52,798 nt of DNA from Burkholderiales bacterium (lineage in GTDB: Bacteria; Pseudomonadota; Gammaproteobacteria; Burkholderiales; Casimicrobiaceae), in contig JAGNQL010000006.1 of NCBI GenBank assembly GCA_017989135.1, forward strand, positions 1-52,798, read 5' to 3'. Both the position numbers and the translations under genes were made by a program. The notes beneath the pieces are model-generated. The model made no database searches, had not been told where the DNA came from, and worked only from the letters and a program-made list of their open reading frames with translations. Each line of letters begins with the position of its first letter. Positions within the stretch are counted from its first letter, which is position 1. Shown in pieces: positions 1-8,368 of this stretch.

Positions 1-93
1 CCTAACTCACACACGATCGCGGGCATTGTCGGTGCGCTCATTGTCGTGGCGATTGGCATGTGGATGGCTAAGCGACACAAAGCCGCTCATTGA
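1..93 (+). CDS. C-terminal end of a membrane protein (partial)
   Basis: An open frame enters from the left edge and stops at TGA 91-93, giving 30 residues. They hold one hydrophobic stretch (IAGIVGALIVVAIGMW) followed by a basic tail (AKRHKAAH), which fits a last transmembrane helix with a cytoplasmic C-terminus by the positive-inside rule. A strong hairpin terminator lies 14 bases downstream, which supports this being a true gene end. The family cannot be identified from so short a piece. Confidence 0.5.
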   Translation, partial: PNSHTIAGIVGALIVVAIGMWMAKRHKAAH

Positions 94-106
94 CCTTAAC
101 GGCTAC

Positions 107-136
107 AAAAAAAGGCGAGCAACGCTCGCCTTTTTT
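107..136. terminator. Bidirectional rho-independent terminator
   Basis: A perfect 7-bp GC stem (GGCGAGC 114-120, GCTCGCC 124-130) with a 3-base loop is flanked by seven A on the left and six T on the right. It can therefore end transcription both from the partial gene on the left and from the leftward folB gene on the right. Confidence 0.9.
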
Positions 137-148
137 ATTCGGAGCGCG

Positions 149-508
149 TTAAACGCTGCGAACACCCCGCGTGATCGTCACCCCCACCATCGCGGCGTTC
201 TTCACGGCGGCGGGCTTACCAACGGTAACCTTCACCCACGGAGCGTGAAACTCGGTGAGCACAATCTGCGCGACATGCTCCGCAAGTCGTTCCACCGTTT
301 TGTAACGCAATGTTTTCAGTGTTTCTGTCAATCGCGCAGAAATGCTGTCGTAGTTCATGAGCCCGACAGCGCTGTCATGTTCAAACGATTCGTTCGACGC
401 GGAACCAATGTCAAGATCTAGCACCACGGGGCGCAAGCTCACGCGCTCCCAGTCGTAGACGCCCAACGTGGTTTCGCATTTGAGGCCTTTGATGAAAATG
501 ATGTCCAC
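149..508 (-). CDS. folB: Dihydroneopterin aldolase
   Basis: A 119-residue cytoplasmic enzyme of tetrahydrofolate biosynthesis. It cleaves 7,8-dihydroneopterin to 6-hydroxymethyl-7,8-dihydropterin and glycolaldehyde. The family pattern is clear: the start MDIIFIKGLKCETTLGVYDWER, then the middle segment MNYDSISARLTETL with the conserved Tyr, and the TVERLAEHVAQIVL helix followed by a VKVTVGKPAAV strand. Length fits the family (about 115-125). It is divergent from plsY, with about 90 bp between them. The shared terminator at 107-136 closes it. The bases upstream of its ATG show no strong Shine-Dalgarno sequence. Confidence 0.93.
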   Translation of the reverse strand: MDIIFIKGLKCETTLGVYDWERVSLRPVVLDLDIGSASNESFEHDSAVGLMNYDSISARLTETLKTLRYKTVERLAEHVAQIVLTEFHAPWVKVTVGKPAAVKNAAMVGVTITRGVRSV

Positions 509-599
509 GTTCGATGTTGTTCCAGATGCGGTAGCGTCAAATGGCTACACTCGGTACCATTCTAAGTAGATAAGTAGACTGGACAGGAGGGCTCTCCAC

Positions 600-1211
600 A
601 TGATGTTTAGCACTGCAGATTTCGCCGCTGCCGTCGTGGCTTATCTCATCGGCTCGCTCTCGTTCGCGATGATCGTGAGCCGCGCGCTCAATCTGCCCGA
701 TCCGCACAGCTACGGCAGCGGCAATCCCGGCGCGACCAACGTACTTCGAAGCGGCAGCAAGAAAGCGGCGTTGCTCACGTTACTCGGTGATACTGCCAAA
801 GGAGTCGTTGCGGTGCTGCTGGCCAAAACGCTGGCTGCACAATTTGGCATTACAACTGCGGGGATTGCGTTGATCGCGATTGCGGTTTTTCTGGGGCATT
901 TATTCCCCGTGTTTTTTGGGTTCAAAGGCGGCAAAGGCGTCGCAACGGCCGCTGGCGTATTGTGGGCACTCGACTGGCGCGTTGGGCTTGGCCTGACGCT
1001 GATTTGGGGGGTTATTTTCGCGGCGAGCCGCGTGTCGTCGCTCGCTGCGCTTATCGGGAGTGCGATGGCGCCTGTTTTGGCATGGGTGTTCCTCGGGCCG
1101 GGGCCTGCGTTTTACGCAGCGCTCATCATGGCGGCGCTACTCATCTGGCGGCACAAAGAAAACATCTCGCGCCTAGCCTCGGGCAAAGAGGGCAGTTTCA
1201 AGAAGTCGTGA
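600..1211 (+). CDS. plsY: Glycerol-3-phosphate acyltransferase PlsY
   Basis: Integral inner-membrane enzyme that transfers acyl from acyl-phosphate to glycerol-3-phosphate, the first acylation in phospholipid synthesis. The 203 residues contain the family motifs SYGSGNPGATNVLRSG (phosphate-binding loop) and HLFPVFFGFKGGKGVATAAG, with about five hydrophobic helices. The start is supported by AGGAGG at 585-590, nine bases before ATG 600; a second ATG at 603 is possible. The plsY/folB/tsaD neighbourhood is common in proteobacteria. The C-terminus (KEGSFKKS) is basic and cytoplasmic. Confidence 0.95.
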   Translation: MMFSTADFAAAVVAYLIGSLSFAMIVSRALNLPDPHSYGSGNPGATNVLRSGSKKAALLTLLGDTAKGVVAVLLAKTLAAQFGITTAGIALIAIAVFLGHLFPVFFGFKGGKGVATAAGVLWALDWRVGLGLTLIWGVIFAASRVSSLAALIGSAMAPVLAWVFLGPGPAFYAALIMAALLIWRHKENISRLASGKEGSFKKS

Positions 1212-1242
1212 CCGGCGAGCAAGCGTAGCCTCGATACAGCGA

Positions 1243-1265
1243 AGCCAAATCGGGGGGGCTTTTTC
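1243..1265 (+). terminator. Weak candidate terminator after plsY
   Basis: AAGCC and GGCTT can pair across a G-rich loop and are followed by a T run, just beyond plsY and before the convergent tsaD stop. The stem is only about 5 bp, so this is tentative. Confidence 0.35.
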
Positions 1266-1280
1266 TCTCAGATTGTGTTG

Positions 1281-2387
1281 TTAGGCGTGCGCGGGGCTAG
1301 AGAGCTCCGACAACGCCCACCTTGGTCGCACATTCACTGCGTAATTGCATGTTGCCTCCGCGAGCCGTAGTGCGCCAACGTGCGCAATCATCGCCCCGTT
1401 GTCGGTGCACAGCGCGACAGGCGGGTAAAACACCTGAGCCCCAATTTTCTCGGCGCCCGCCGTAAGTGATTCACGCAAGCGCGTGTTCGCCCCCACGCCG
1501 CCGGCCACAACGATCTGCTTCAGCCCCGTGACCTCTAACGCCGTGAGCGACTTGGCCACCAGCGAATCGACGATCGCCGCCTGCACCGAAGCGGCGAGAT
1601 CCGCGCGATGCGGGTGATCGGGCGGCAAAATCGGCTGCGGCGAGGACACCGCGCCGCGCGCCGGAAGCGCCGTGCCGGTCAAATGGCGCACTTCGTTGGC
1701 TACTGCGGTTTTTAGTCCGGCGAAGCTAAAGTTCAGATCGCCCGAATGCAGCAGCGGGCGCGGAATCGCAAACGCCTTCGCGTCGCCGTGCTCCGCCAGA
1801 TTTGCCAACAACGGCCCACCAGGATAGGCCAAACCGAGCAATTTCGCCGATTTATCGAATGCTTCGCCGGCAGCATCGTCGATGGTATCGCCCAACAATT
1901 CGTAGCGCCCGACGCCGTCCACGCGCATAAGCTGCGTGTGCCCGCCTGAAACCAGAAGTGCCACAAACGGAAACTGCGGCGCCCGGTCGGCCAGCAGCGG
2001 CGACAGCAAATGCCCCTCCATGTGGTGAACAGGAATCAGTGGCTTGCCCCATGCGAAAGCCAAACTGGCGGCTAACTGTGCGCCAACAAGCAGCGCACCG
2101 GCTAGGCCTGGGCCTTGTGTGTAAGCGATCGCTTGCAGGCGATCGCCCGTGATTTGAGCTTTCTGCATTACGATGTCGACCAGTCGCAAACCACACTTCA
2201 CGTGGTCGCGACTTGCTAACTCAGGCACCACGCCGCCGTACGGAGCGTGTAGCGCAATCTGCGAATGCAGCGCTTCGGCCACTACTTTGCCGCTTTGGGC
2301 GTCGAATAACGCCACGCCAGTCTCATCGCAGGAGGATTCAATGCCTAAAACCAGACGCCGCGTGCCACCGCCCAAATTCGCGCCCAT
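1281..2387 (-). CDS. tsaD: tRNA N6-threonylcarbamoyladenosine transferase TsaD
   Basis: Transfers the threonylcarbamoyl group to A37 of ANN-decoding tRNAs, acting with TsaB, TsaE and TsaC. Family motifs: [12 protein letters not shown] near the N-terminus, the metal-binding HHMEGH, the ALLVSGGHT loop, [13 protein letters not shown], and [12 protein letters not shown] with [10 protein letters not shown] near the end. The frame could start at 2414, but the extra nine residues are unlike the family and that start overlaps the rpsU promoter. The ATG at 2385-2387 (MGANLGGG...) is preferred and gives 368 residues, slightly longer than the usual 335-350. It is divergent from rpsU. Confidence 0.95.
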   Translation of the reverse strand: MGANLGGGTRRLVLGIESSCDETGVALFDAQSGKVVAEALHSQIALHAPYGGVVPELASRDHVKCGLRLVDIVMQKAQITGDRLQAIAYTQGPGLAGALLVGAQLAASLAFAWGKPLIPVHHMEGHLLSPLLADRAPQFPFVALLVSGGHTQLMRVDGVGRYELLGDTIDDAAGEAFDKSAKLLGLAYPGGPLLANLAEHGDAKAFAIPRPLLHSGDLNFSFAGLKTAVANEVRHLTGTALPARGAVSSPQPILPPDHPHRADLAASVQAAIVDSLVAKSLTALEVTGLKQIVVAGGVGANTRLRESLTAGAEKIGAQVFYPPVALCTDNGAMIAHVGALRLAEATCNYAVNVRPRWALSELSSPAHA

Positions 2388-2398
2388 TCCGTGATTTC

Positions 2399-2427
2399 TT
2401 GAGTTGATTTCCATTTCGGGTTATATT
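2399..2427 (+). promoter_or_regulatory. Candidate sigma-70 promoter for rpsU
   Basis: TTGAGT (2399-2404), a 17-base spacer and TATATT (2422-2427) form a good -35/-10 pair. Transcription would start near 2434, leaving a leader of about 48 nt before rpsU. The promoter lies over the 5' end of the divergent tsaD frame. The reverse strand also reads TAATAT here, so both genes may share the melted region. Confidence 0.6.
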
Positions 2428-2481
2428 ACTCGGCTACCCAGCAGAAACTTGCTACTAAACCCGCAATTGCGCATCTAGCTC

Positions 2482-2691
2482 ATGATCATCAAACTCCGCG
2501 AAAACGAACCCTTCGAAGTTGCTCTGCGTCGCTTTAAGCGCGCCATCGAAAAAACGGGCCTCCTCACCGAGCTGCGCGCCCGTGAGTCGTACGAAAAGCC
2601 AACGACCGAACGCAAGCGTAAACACGCTGCTGCCTGCAAGCGCCACTACAAGCGCATTCGCAGCATGCAATTGCCGCCAAAGATGTACTAG
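2482..2691 (+). CDS. rpsU: 30S ribosomal protein S21
   Basis: A 69-residue basic protein of the small ribosomal subunit, placed near the platform and the anti-Shine-Dalgarno region of 16S rRNA. It matches S21 throughout: [26 protein letters not shown], then the strongly conserved [16 protein letters not shown] and a basic tail ending in PPKMY. Length is normal. No good Shine-Dalgarno precedes ATG 2482. It is followed by a strong terminator and then yqeY, the usual S21 neighbourhood, but the dnaG and rpoD genes that often follow are absent here. Confidence 0.97.
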   Translation: MIIKLRENEPFEVALRRFKRAIEKTGLLTELRARESYEKPTTERKRKHAAACKRHYKRIRSMQLPPKMY

Positions 2692-2714
2692 ATTTTTCTT
2701 CTGGGTAGAAAACG

Positions 2715-2740
2715 CGGCTCCTTATGGAGCCGTTTTTGTT
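2715..2740 (+). terminator. Rho-independent terminator after rpsU
   Basis: A 7-bp stem CGGCTCC (2715-2721) / GGAGCCG (2726-2732) with a TTAT loop is followed by a T-rich tract. It separates rpsU from yqeY and may attenuate read-through into it. Confidence 0.88.
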
Positions 2741-2778
2741 TCTACTCCCGATTTCCGCAGTTCGACAGGAGTCTCACT

Positions 2779-3231
2779 ATGTCCCTCAAAGAAACCCTCA
2801 CTAACGACATGAAGTTGGCTATGAAGGCTGGTGACAGCGGCAAGCTCGGCACCATCCGGATGCTGCTGGCAGCCGTGAAGCAACGTGAAGTGGACGAGCG
2901 CATTGTGTTGACCGACACTGACGTTGTCGCAATCGTTGAAAAAGCGATCAAACAGCGCAAAGAATCAATCACCCAGTTCACAGCAGGCAATCGCCCAGAC
3001 TTGGTCGCAAAAGAAGAAGCGGAATTGGCGGTGATCGCTGCCTACATGCCCGCACAAATGAGCGACTCGGATGTTGACGCCATTCTCACTGCGGCTGTGG
3101 CTGAAGTAGCAGCGGCCGGCGTGACCGGAAATGCTGCGATGGGGAAAGTAATGGCGATCATCAAGCCCAAGCTTGCGGGCAAGGCTGACATGACTGCGGT
3201 ATCGGCAAAAGTTAAGGCGAAGCTAGCATAG
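2779..3231 (+). CDS. yqeY: GatB/YqeY domain protein
   Basis: A 150-residue cytoplasmic protein of the YqeY family, which matches the C-terminal tRNA-binding domain of GatB amidotransferase. Its exact role is not settled. Family features seen are MSLKETLTNDMKLAMKAGD, RMLLAAVKQREVD, the KAIKQRKESITQF helix, EEAELAVIAAYMP and the closing GKVMAIIKPKLAGKADMTAVSAKVKAKL. AGGAG at 2766-2770 supports ATG 2779. It sits behind rpsU, its standard partner. Confidence 0.95.
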   Translation: MSLKETLTNDMKLAMKAGDSGKLGTIRMLLAAVKQREVDERIVLTDTDVVAIVEKAIKQRKESITQFTAGNRPDLVAKEEAELAVIAAYMPAQMSDSDVDAILTAAVAEVAAAGVTGNAAMGKVMAIIKPKLAGKADMTAVSAKVKAKLA

Positions 3232-3235
3232 CTTC

Positions 3236-3287
3236 GCTCGCGCGGCAGTTCTGTTGCAGCAGGGCGCTGCTGCCCGATTCGCGCGAG
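3236..3287. other. Long imperfect hairpin after yqeY
   Basis: GCTCGCGC (3236-3243) can pair with GCGCGAGT near 3281-3288. Nested inside are GGCAG/CTGCC and GCAGCA/TGCTGC segments. There is no T run, so it is not a classical terminator; it may stabilise the yqeY mRNA end or aid Rho-dependent termination. Confidence 0.4.
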
Positions 3288-3356
3288 TCGTGACGGAGCT
3301 TTCAAGCGGTTTGTGAGTACCATTGCCCTCTTCGGATTTGCTAGGAAGAGGCCGTC

Positions 3357-6026
3357 ATGTTTACCTCAAGAACTTCGTCACGCGCAGCCCGGAGCGTCTC
3401 TCCGCTTCGAACGCTGGCTGTCGCCGCGCTGTTGGCCTCTTGTGCGCAAGCGCAAACGCCCCCCGCAACGCCTGCGGTAGCCGCCAGCCCGACGGCAGGC
3501 ACAGGTGCCGCACCGGCCGCTCCCGTCCCGCCTCGTCCGTACCGCGATGTCATCAAAGACAGCAAAGAAATAGCCGGGTTTTTCACGCTGCACCAAAAAG
3601 ACGAAAAAGTCTGGATGGCCATTCGGCCAGACCAATTCGACACGCTATTTTTCTTTAGCTACAACATCCCGCAGAGCGTCGGCGAACGGGGCTTGTACGG
3701 CAGCCAGATGGGGCGCTCCGCGTTGGTTACGTTCAAGCGTATCGGCAACCAGGTGCAAATGATTGCTAAGAACACTGAGCATTTTGCAGCGCCGGGTACG
3801 CCGCAAGCGCACGCTGTGTCGCAATCGTTTTCGGACAGCCTTTTGGCAAGTGCTGCGGTTGTCTCCTCTCCGCACCCCGACACCAAAGCCGTTCTGATCG
3901 ATGCCAGTGCGCTGCTCTTCGCCGACATTCCGGGCTACCTCACGCGACTGGAAACCGCGTTTCGCTTGCCGTTTGCGCTGGACGTTCGCAACACTAGCTT
4001 TGGGAAAATAAACAACAACGTAGCCCTCACGGGGCTTCGCGTCGACGCGCACTTTTCTGTGCCCAAGTTATCCGCACCGCCGCTCGTGCCCAGCCCAACA
4101 CACGCTACACCCGCGCCCTCGGCTACGCCCGACGCCCGGAGCCTCTTTGTTGGGTTTTATTACAACTTTTTGCCGCTACCGACCCAACCCATGCGCGCTC
4201 GCGTGGCTGATGAACGCGTTGGGCATTTTGTGTCGTCGCGCGTGGATTACACCGAAGACACCGCGGCGAAGCGCCGGTCGTACGTTGTGAAGCGCTGGCG
4301 GCTGGAGAAAAGCGATCCAAAAGCGGCGCTTTCCGAGCCTAAACAAGCCATTGTTTATTGGCTCGACAAAGGCATTCCTACCAAATATCGTCAAGCCGTG
4401 GCCGAAGGCGTATTGGAGTGGAACAAAGCGTTTGAGCAAATTGGCTTCAAGAACGCGATTGTTGTGAAACAGCAGACTGACAACGATGACTTCGACACGA
4501 TGGACGCGCGGCATGCGTCCATTCGCTGGTTCACCGGCGCTGACGTTGGATTCGCCATCGGACCGTCACACATGGACCCGCGCACCGGTGAAATCTTGGA
4601 TGCGGACATCGCGACCGGCGACGGCTTCGCTCGCATCGGGCGTCGTTTAGCGCGCGAAGAATTGGGCAAGCTGGACGCCTCCAGCACGCAACATTCAGGC
4701 GACCATTCCGCGCACCAGTATTGCGACCACGCGGAGCACACGGCACATGAATTCCAATACACGACGGCGTTGCTCGAAGCGCGCGGCATGGAACTTGATA
4801 GCCCGGAAGCTGAGGCTTTGGCGCGGGCCAGTTTGCGGCGAAACGTGATGCACGAAGTCGGCCACACATTGGGGCTGCGTCACAACTTTCGCGCATCGTC
4901 AATTTATTCTTTGAAGCAACTAGAAGATCCAGAGTTCACTCGCAAGAATGGCATGGCGGGTTCGGTCATGGAATATCTGGCCTTCAACGTAGCCCCCGTT
5001 GGCACCAAGCAAGGCGACATGATCAACACGACGCTTGGGCCCTACGACTATTGGGCCATCGAGTACGCCTACCGTGAAATCGAGCCCACTGAAGAGACCT
5101 CAACGCTCGAAAAGATTGCGTCGCGCTCAATTGAGCCGGCATTGGCTTACGCAACTGATGAGGACGCCGGTGGGTACCCAACGGCGGTTGGCATCGACCC
5201 GATGGTCAACCGCTTTGACTTGGGCAGCGACCCTTTGGCGTATTACAGGCGGCGCATGGCGCTCAACCGCGAGCTATGGGATCGCGCGCAAACGCGGCAG
5301 CTCAAGCCAGGCGAGAGTTATGAGAAGCTGGCGGCGACACTGCAGTACGGCTTTCGCGAGCTCGCGTCGGTAGCGCCGCTAGCGGCCAAGTATGTAGGTG
5401 GCGTAACGCACTTGCGTGACCGTGCAGGCACCGGTCGACCACTCTACGAACCGATTGCCGCGAACTTGCAGCGCGAGGCGCTTAGCTTGATCACGAAAGA
5501 TTTGTTCGATAGCACCAGCTTTCGTTTCAAGCCTGAGTTCTTGAGCCGCATCGGGATCGATCACTTTGAACGACCTACCAATCCCGATTTTTCGGTGGGC
5601 ACAGGGGTGCTCAACATTCAAAGCACGGTGTTGGATTACCTGCTGTCAGAGCCCGTTGCCGCGCGCTTACTGAGCTCCCCTGAGAAAGTCGTTGATGGTT
5701 CGCGTTTGCTGAAATTGTCCGAACTGTACGACTTGCTGCAAGCCTCGATTTGGACCGAGCTGCGCACCGGCGGCGATATTTCGTTGCTGCGTCGCAATTT
5801 GCAGCGTGAGCATGTCAAACGCATTGCCAATGCGCTGCTTCGTCCGGGTGCTCGCGCCCCCGCCGACATGGCGAGCCTGCAACGCGCCAATGCCGTGCAA
5901 CTTGTGGCGCAACTGCGTACCGCATTGTCCAAACCTATGAGTAAGGAGGCTCACGCACATGTGGCGGACGTTCTCAATGGTCTGACAGAAGCGCTGAAAG
6001 CCCCAATGCAACGAACTGGTGTTTGA
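3357..6026 (+). CDS. Secreted zinc-dependent metalloprotease (DUF5117/DUF4953 type)
   Basis: An 889-residue exported protein. The N-terminus has a basic region, a hydrophobic stretch and a lipobox-like LASC with Cys29, so it may be an outer-membrane lipoprotein. An Ala/Pro-rich linker follows. The region from about 60 to 280 resembles DUF5117, and a gluzincin-like catalytic region follows. The zinc motif HEVGHTLGLRHNF has its three histidines at 499, 503 and 509, with the catalytic Glu at 500. Large proteins of this type are known in proteobacteria and Bacteroidetes, but their substrates are largely unknown. AGGAAGAGG just upstream supports ATG 3357. It stands where dnaG would be expected after rpsU-yqeY. 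Confidence 0.85.
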   Translation: MFTSRTSSRAARSVSPLRTLAVAALLASCAQAQTPPATPAVAASPTAGTGAAPAAPVPPRPYRDVIKDSKEIAGFFTLHQKDEKVWMAIRPDQFDTLFFFSYNIPQSVGERGLYGSQMGRSALVTFKRIGNQVQMIAKNTEHFAAPGTPQAHAVSQSFSDSLLASAAVVSSPHPDTKAVLIDASALLFADIPGYLTRLETAFRLPFALDVRNTSFGKINNNVALTGLRVDAHFSVPKLSAPPLVPSPTHATPAPSATPDARSLFVGFYYNFLPLPTQPMRARVADERVGHFVSSRVDYTEDTAAKRRSYVVKRWRLEKSDPKAALSEPKQAIVYWLDKGIPTKYRQAVAEGVLEWNKAFEQIGFKNAIVVKQQTDNDDFDTMDARHASIRWFTGADVGFAIGPSHMDPRTGEILDADIATGDGFARIGRRLAREELGKLDASSTQHSGDHSAHQYCDHAEHTAHEFQYTTALLEARGMELDSPEAEALARASLRRNVMHEVGHTLGLRHNFRASSIYSLKQLEDPEFTRKNGMAGSVMEYLAFNVAPVGTKQGDMINTTLGPYDYWAIEYAYREIEPTEETSTLEKIASRSIEPALAYATDEDAGGYPTAVGIDPMVNRFDLGSDPLAYYRRRMALNRELWDRAQTRQLKPGESYEKLAATLQYGFRELASVAPLAAKYVGGVTHLRDRAGTGRPLYEPIAANLQREALSLITKDLFDSTSFRFKPEFLSRIGIDHFERPTNPDFSVGTGVLNIQSTVLDYLLSEPVAARLLSSPEKVVDGSRLLKLSELYDLLQASIWTELRTGGDISLLRRNLQREHVKRIANALLRPGARAPADMASLQRANAVQLVAQLRTALSKPMSKEAHAHVADVLNGLTEALKAPMQRTGV

Positions 6027-6109
6027 CCATATTTCTCGTTGTCGCATGCATACCTGAGTTACGCAAATGAGATAGCGCCTACGGGCCAATGCTGTGTATC
6101 GTATCGGCC

Positions 6110-7189
6110 ATGAAGTTCATCACCCGCCTCTCTGTAGTTGCAGCACTCATCGCCATCGCTGGGTGCGCAACTTTATTCACATCAGAGCGCAATGCGCACT
6201 ACAACCCGGCGAAATCGCACCACACGCCGGAGGGTTTCCGCAACAACTACGGTGCCGACGCACCGGACGGGAGCTTTCTGCGTTGGCAATGGGAGCGGCT
6301 GCGTGACGGCACGCCCGCGCCCCCACCAGGCGGCTGGGCGAGCGTGATTCCGAGCGTGAAACCCGACGTCGCGTTTCTTAAACAAAACCGTACCGAGCGT
6401 ACTTTGACGTGGATCGGACACGCGACCATGCTCGTGCAAACCAACGGCGTGAACATCCTCACCGACCCGCATTTTTCCGACCGTGCGTCGCCAGTGCAAT
6501 TCGCAGGGCCGATTCGACATGTGCCGCTAACGGTGACGGTGAACGATCTACCTGAGGTCGACGTCATTTTCGTCTCGCACAGCCACTACGATCATTTGGA
6601 CACCGGCTCGATTGAGGCGTTGCAGCAGCGTTTCCCCAACGCCACGTACATCGTCCCACTCGGGCTCGCCGCATGGTTTCGCGAACTCGGAATTTCAAAA
6701 ATTCACGAGCTTGATTGGTGGGACGCGATCACCTTTCGCGAGCTGAACTTCACGTTTGTGCCCGCCAAACACTGGAGCAAACGAACGCCATTTGACCGTG
6801 ACAATTCGCTGTGGGGCGGCATCGTCATCGAAGAGCGTTCCGGCGCTGCGCCGTGGCGATTCATCTACACCGGCGACACCGCGTATTCACGCGATTTCGC
6901 CGACATCGCGGCGCGCTTTCCTGGCGGGTTCGACTGGCTCGCCGTACCCATCGGCGCGTATGCCCCACGCTGGTTCATGCAGACACAACACGTCAATCCG
7001 GAAGAGGCCGTGCAAATCATGAAAGACCTAGGCGCGCGGCAGGCGCTCGGCGTGCATTGGGGAAGTTTTGCACTCACTGATGAAGCGCTCGACCAGCCGC
7101 CGAAAGATCTAGCGACGGCGCTCGCGAAGCACGCCGTGCCCGCCGGGCGATTTCATGTGTTCAAGGGCGGCGAGATGCGGCGAATGTAG
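6110..7189 (+). CDS. MBL-fold metallohydrolase lipoprotein (NAPE-PLD/UlaG-like)
   Basis: About 359 residues from ATG 6110, chosen because MKFITRLSVVAALIAIAGC is a clean lipoprotein signal with lipobox IAGC and Cys19; the frame is open to 6089. The mature part has TWIGHATMLVQ, then NILTDPHFSDRASPVQFAGP, the metal motif HSHYDHLD (His157, His159, Asp161, His162), YTGDTAYS, and a late GVHWGSF. This is the COG2220 type, related to N-acylphosphatidylethanolamine phospholipase D and the UlaG lactonase. The substrate cannot be inferred. Its stop codon lies two bases before a 119-bp palindromic repeat. Confidence 0.85.
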   Translation: MKFITRLSVVAALIAIAGCATLFTSERNAHYNPAKSHHTPEGFRNNYGADAPDGSFLRWQWERLRDGTPAPPPGGWASVIPSVKPDVAFLKQNRTERTLTWIGHATMLVQTNGVNILTDPHFSDRASPVQFAGPIRHVPLTVTVNDLPEVDVIFVSHSHYDHLDTGSIEALQQRFPNATYIVPLGLAAWFRELGISKIHELDWWDAITFRELNFTFVPAKHWSKRTPFDRDNSLWGGIVIEERSGAAPWRFIYTGDTAYSRDFADIAARFPGGFDWLAVPIGAYAPRWFMQTQHVNPEEAVQIMKDLGARQALGVHWGSFALTDEALDQPPKDLATALAKHAVPAGRFHVFKGGEMRRM

Positions 7190-7191
7190 AT

Positions 7192-7310
7192 ACAGCTTTT
7201 CGTGCTAAGCGACAGCTGTGCGGCGATTTGCGACGTTTTTTTCATATGTTGATATACCGTAAAAAACGCCTGCAGCGACCGTCTGGCTGTCGTTGGCACA
7301 AGAAAGCTGT
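7192..7310. repeat. About 120-bp palindromic repeat, copy 1
   Basis: 119 bp whose ends are inverted repeats: the left arm begins ACAGCTTTTCGTGCTAAGCG and the right arm, read in reverse complement, begins ACAGCTTTCTTGTGCCAACG. An inner CGTTTTTTT...AAAAAACG stem lies near the centre. It fills nearly the whole gap between two convergent genes, starting 2 bp after one stop and ending 3 bp before the other. It shares sequence with copies at 16329 and 41119. No ORF lies inside it. Confidence 0.8.
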
Positions 7311-7313
7311 TAA

Positions 7314-8288
7314 CTACTTTCCAAGCAGCACTTTGCGGAGCCACGCCTGTCGATCCTTGCGCGCGTCTTCATTGAGCATTTCGTCGGAATCAAACATGAG
7401 GCGCGTCTTTGGCTGCGACGCCGCACGATACAAATCCACCTGCTCCAGCGTCTGAACCCACGCGTCGCTGCTGGCGAATTGAAAGTGCAGCTTCGCCGGC
7501 GCGGCGAATCCGACCCACTTTTCCGGGTCGAGTGGTTCGATGGCGAGCAAATAGTTTGTCCACGCCTCTTTGTCAAAGCTCTCACGGAATTTCTTGGCAC
7601 GCGGCTGCTCGGTAACTTGCAGCCAGCCGCTCGGTTTACCCGGCGGGCTCATGAGCACCGCCGCATCCACGCGTGGGTCCACCGCGGTGAGCAAGGCCGC
7701 CGCCCACGCGCCGTAGCGATGTCCGACCACGGCGAGTTTGTCGATATTGAACTCCGGACGCGCTCCAGCCCAGTCCATCGCGCGGCGCGCATCCATGACC
7801 GCGTTGCGGATCACGTCGGCGTCACCTTCGTTGTTGTTGGCGCGGTGCACATAAGGTTGCTTGAACGGCAGTTCGACAAGCAGCGATGCGATGCCGCTCG
7901 CGGCCAACGCCTCCGCTTCTTGCACAAACATGGCGCGCTTAACCTCCGAGCCTTCGCGGTGCAACCACAACACGGTCGGATGCTTCGCCTTCGCCTTTTT
8001 GATCGGCGCGATCACCGTGACTTCAACCTCACCGCCCGTTGTGCGCGTAAGCCTCCATTCGGTGACGTCGCAACATCCCGGCTTACGAAAAACGCCGCCG
8101 GCGATGGCGGGAACGGATGCCGACTTCGCGTAGTCAAACAATTGCGCGCGTTCGGCCGGTGCTTTTTCGGCCCACGCGGCGCCACTCGCCGCAGAAATTA
8201 CTAAACTCGCAGCCAAACCACGAGCAATCGGACCGAGTCTGGCGCGCAAAGCTAAGCCAAGCGGGGCGCACAATGAAAAAAGTCGCAT
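7314..8288 (-). CDS. Secreted alpha/beta hydrolase-fold protein lacking the usual nucleophile
   Basis: 324 residues with a signal peptide (basic N-terminus, then LAASLVISAASGAAWA). The mature part looks like a dienelactone-hydrolase or peptidase S9-like alpha/beta hydrolase: PTVLWLHREGSE (oxyanion strand), GIASLLVELPF, then VVGHRYGAWAAALL at the nucleophile elbow. The expected G-x-S-x-G serine is Arg here (GHRYG), confirmed by codon CGC, so ordinary serine hydrolysis is unlikely unless another residue serves. An Asp region (VDPRVDAAVLMSPP) follows. The start is backed by AGGAGG (complement of 8297-8302), about eight bases before the ATG. It is divergent from msrP. Confidence 0.75.
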   Translation of the reverse strand: MRLFSLCAPLGLALRARLGPIARGLAASLVISAASGAAWAEKAPAERAQLFDYAKSASVPAIAGGVFRKPGCCDVTEWRLTRTTGGEVEVTVIAPIKKAKAKHPTVLWLHREGSEVKRAMFVQEAEALAASGIASLLVELPFKQPYVHRANNNEGDADVIRNAVMDARRAMDWAGARPEFNIDKLAVVGHRYGAWAAALLTAVDPRVDAAVLMSPPGKPSGWLQVTEQPRAKKFRESFDKEAWTNYLLAIEPLDPEKWVGFAAPAKLHFQFASSDAWVQTLEQVDLYRAASQPKTRLMFDSDEMLNEDARKDRQAWLRKVLLGK

Positions 8289-8368
8289 GAAAGGTTCCTC
8301 CTTGATGAGACGACAGACACAAAACCCGATTAGCCCGAATTGTCGGAAACCATTGAAAAGGATTGGTC

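Noticed and set aside
7479-8204. 241-residue plus-strand frame opposite the alpha/beta hydrolase
   Set aside because: Shadow of a gene with a signal peptide and a strong ribosome site on the minus strand; composition is Arg-rich and atypical.
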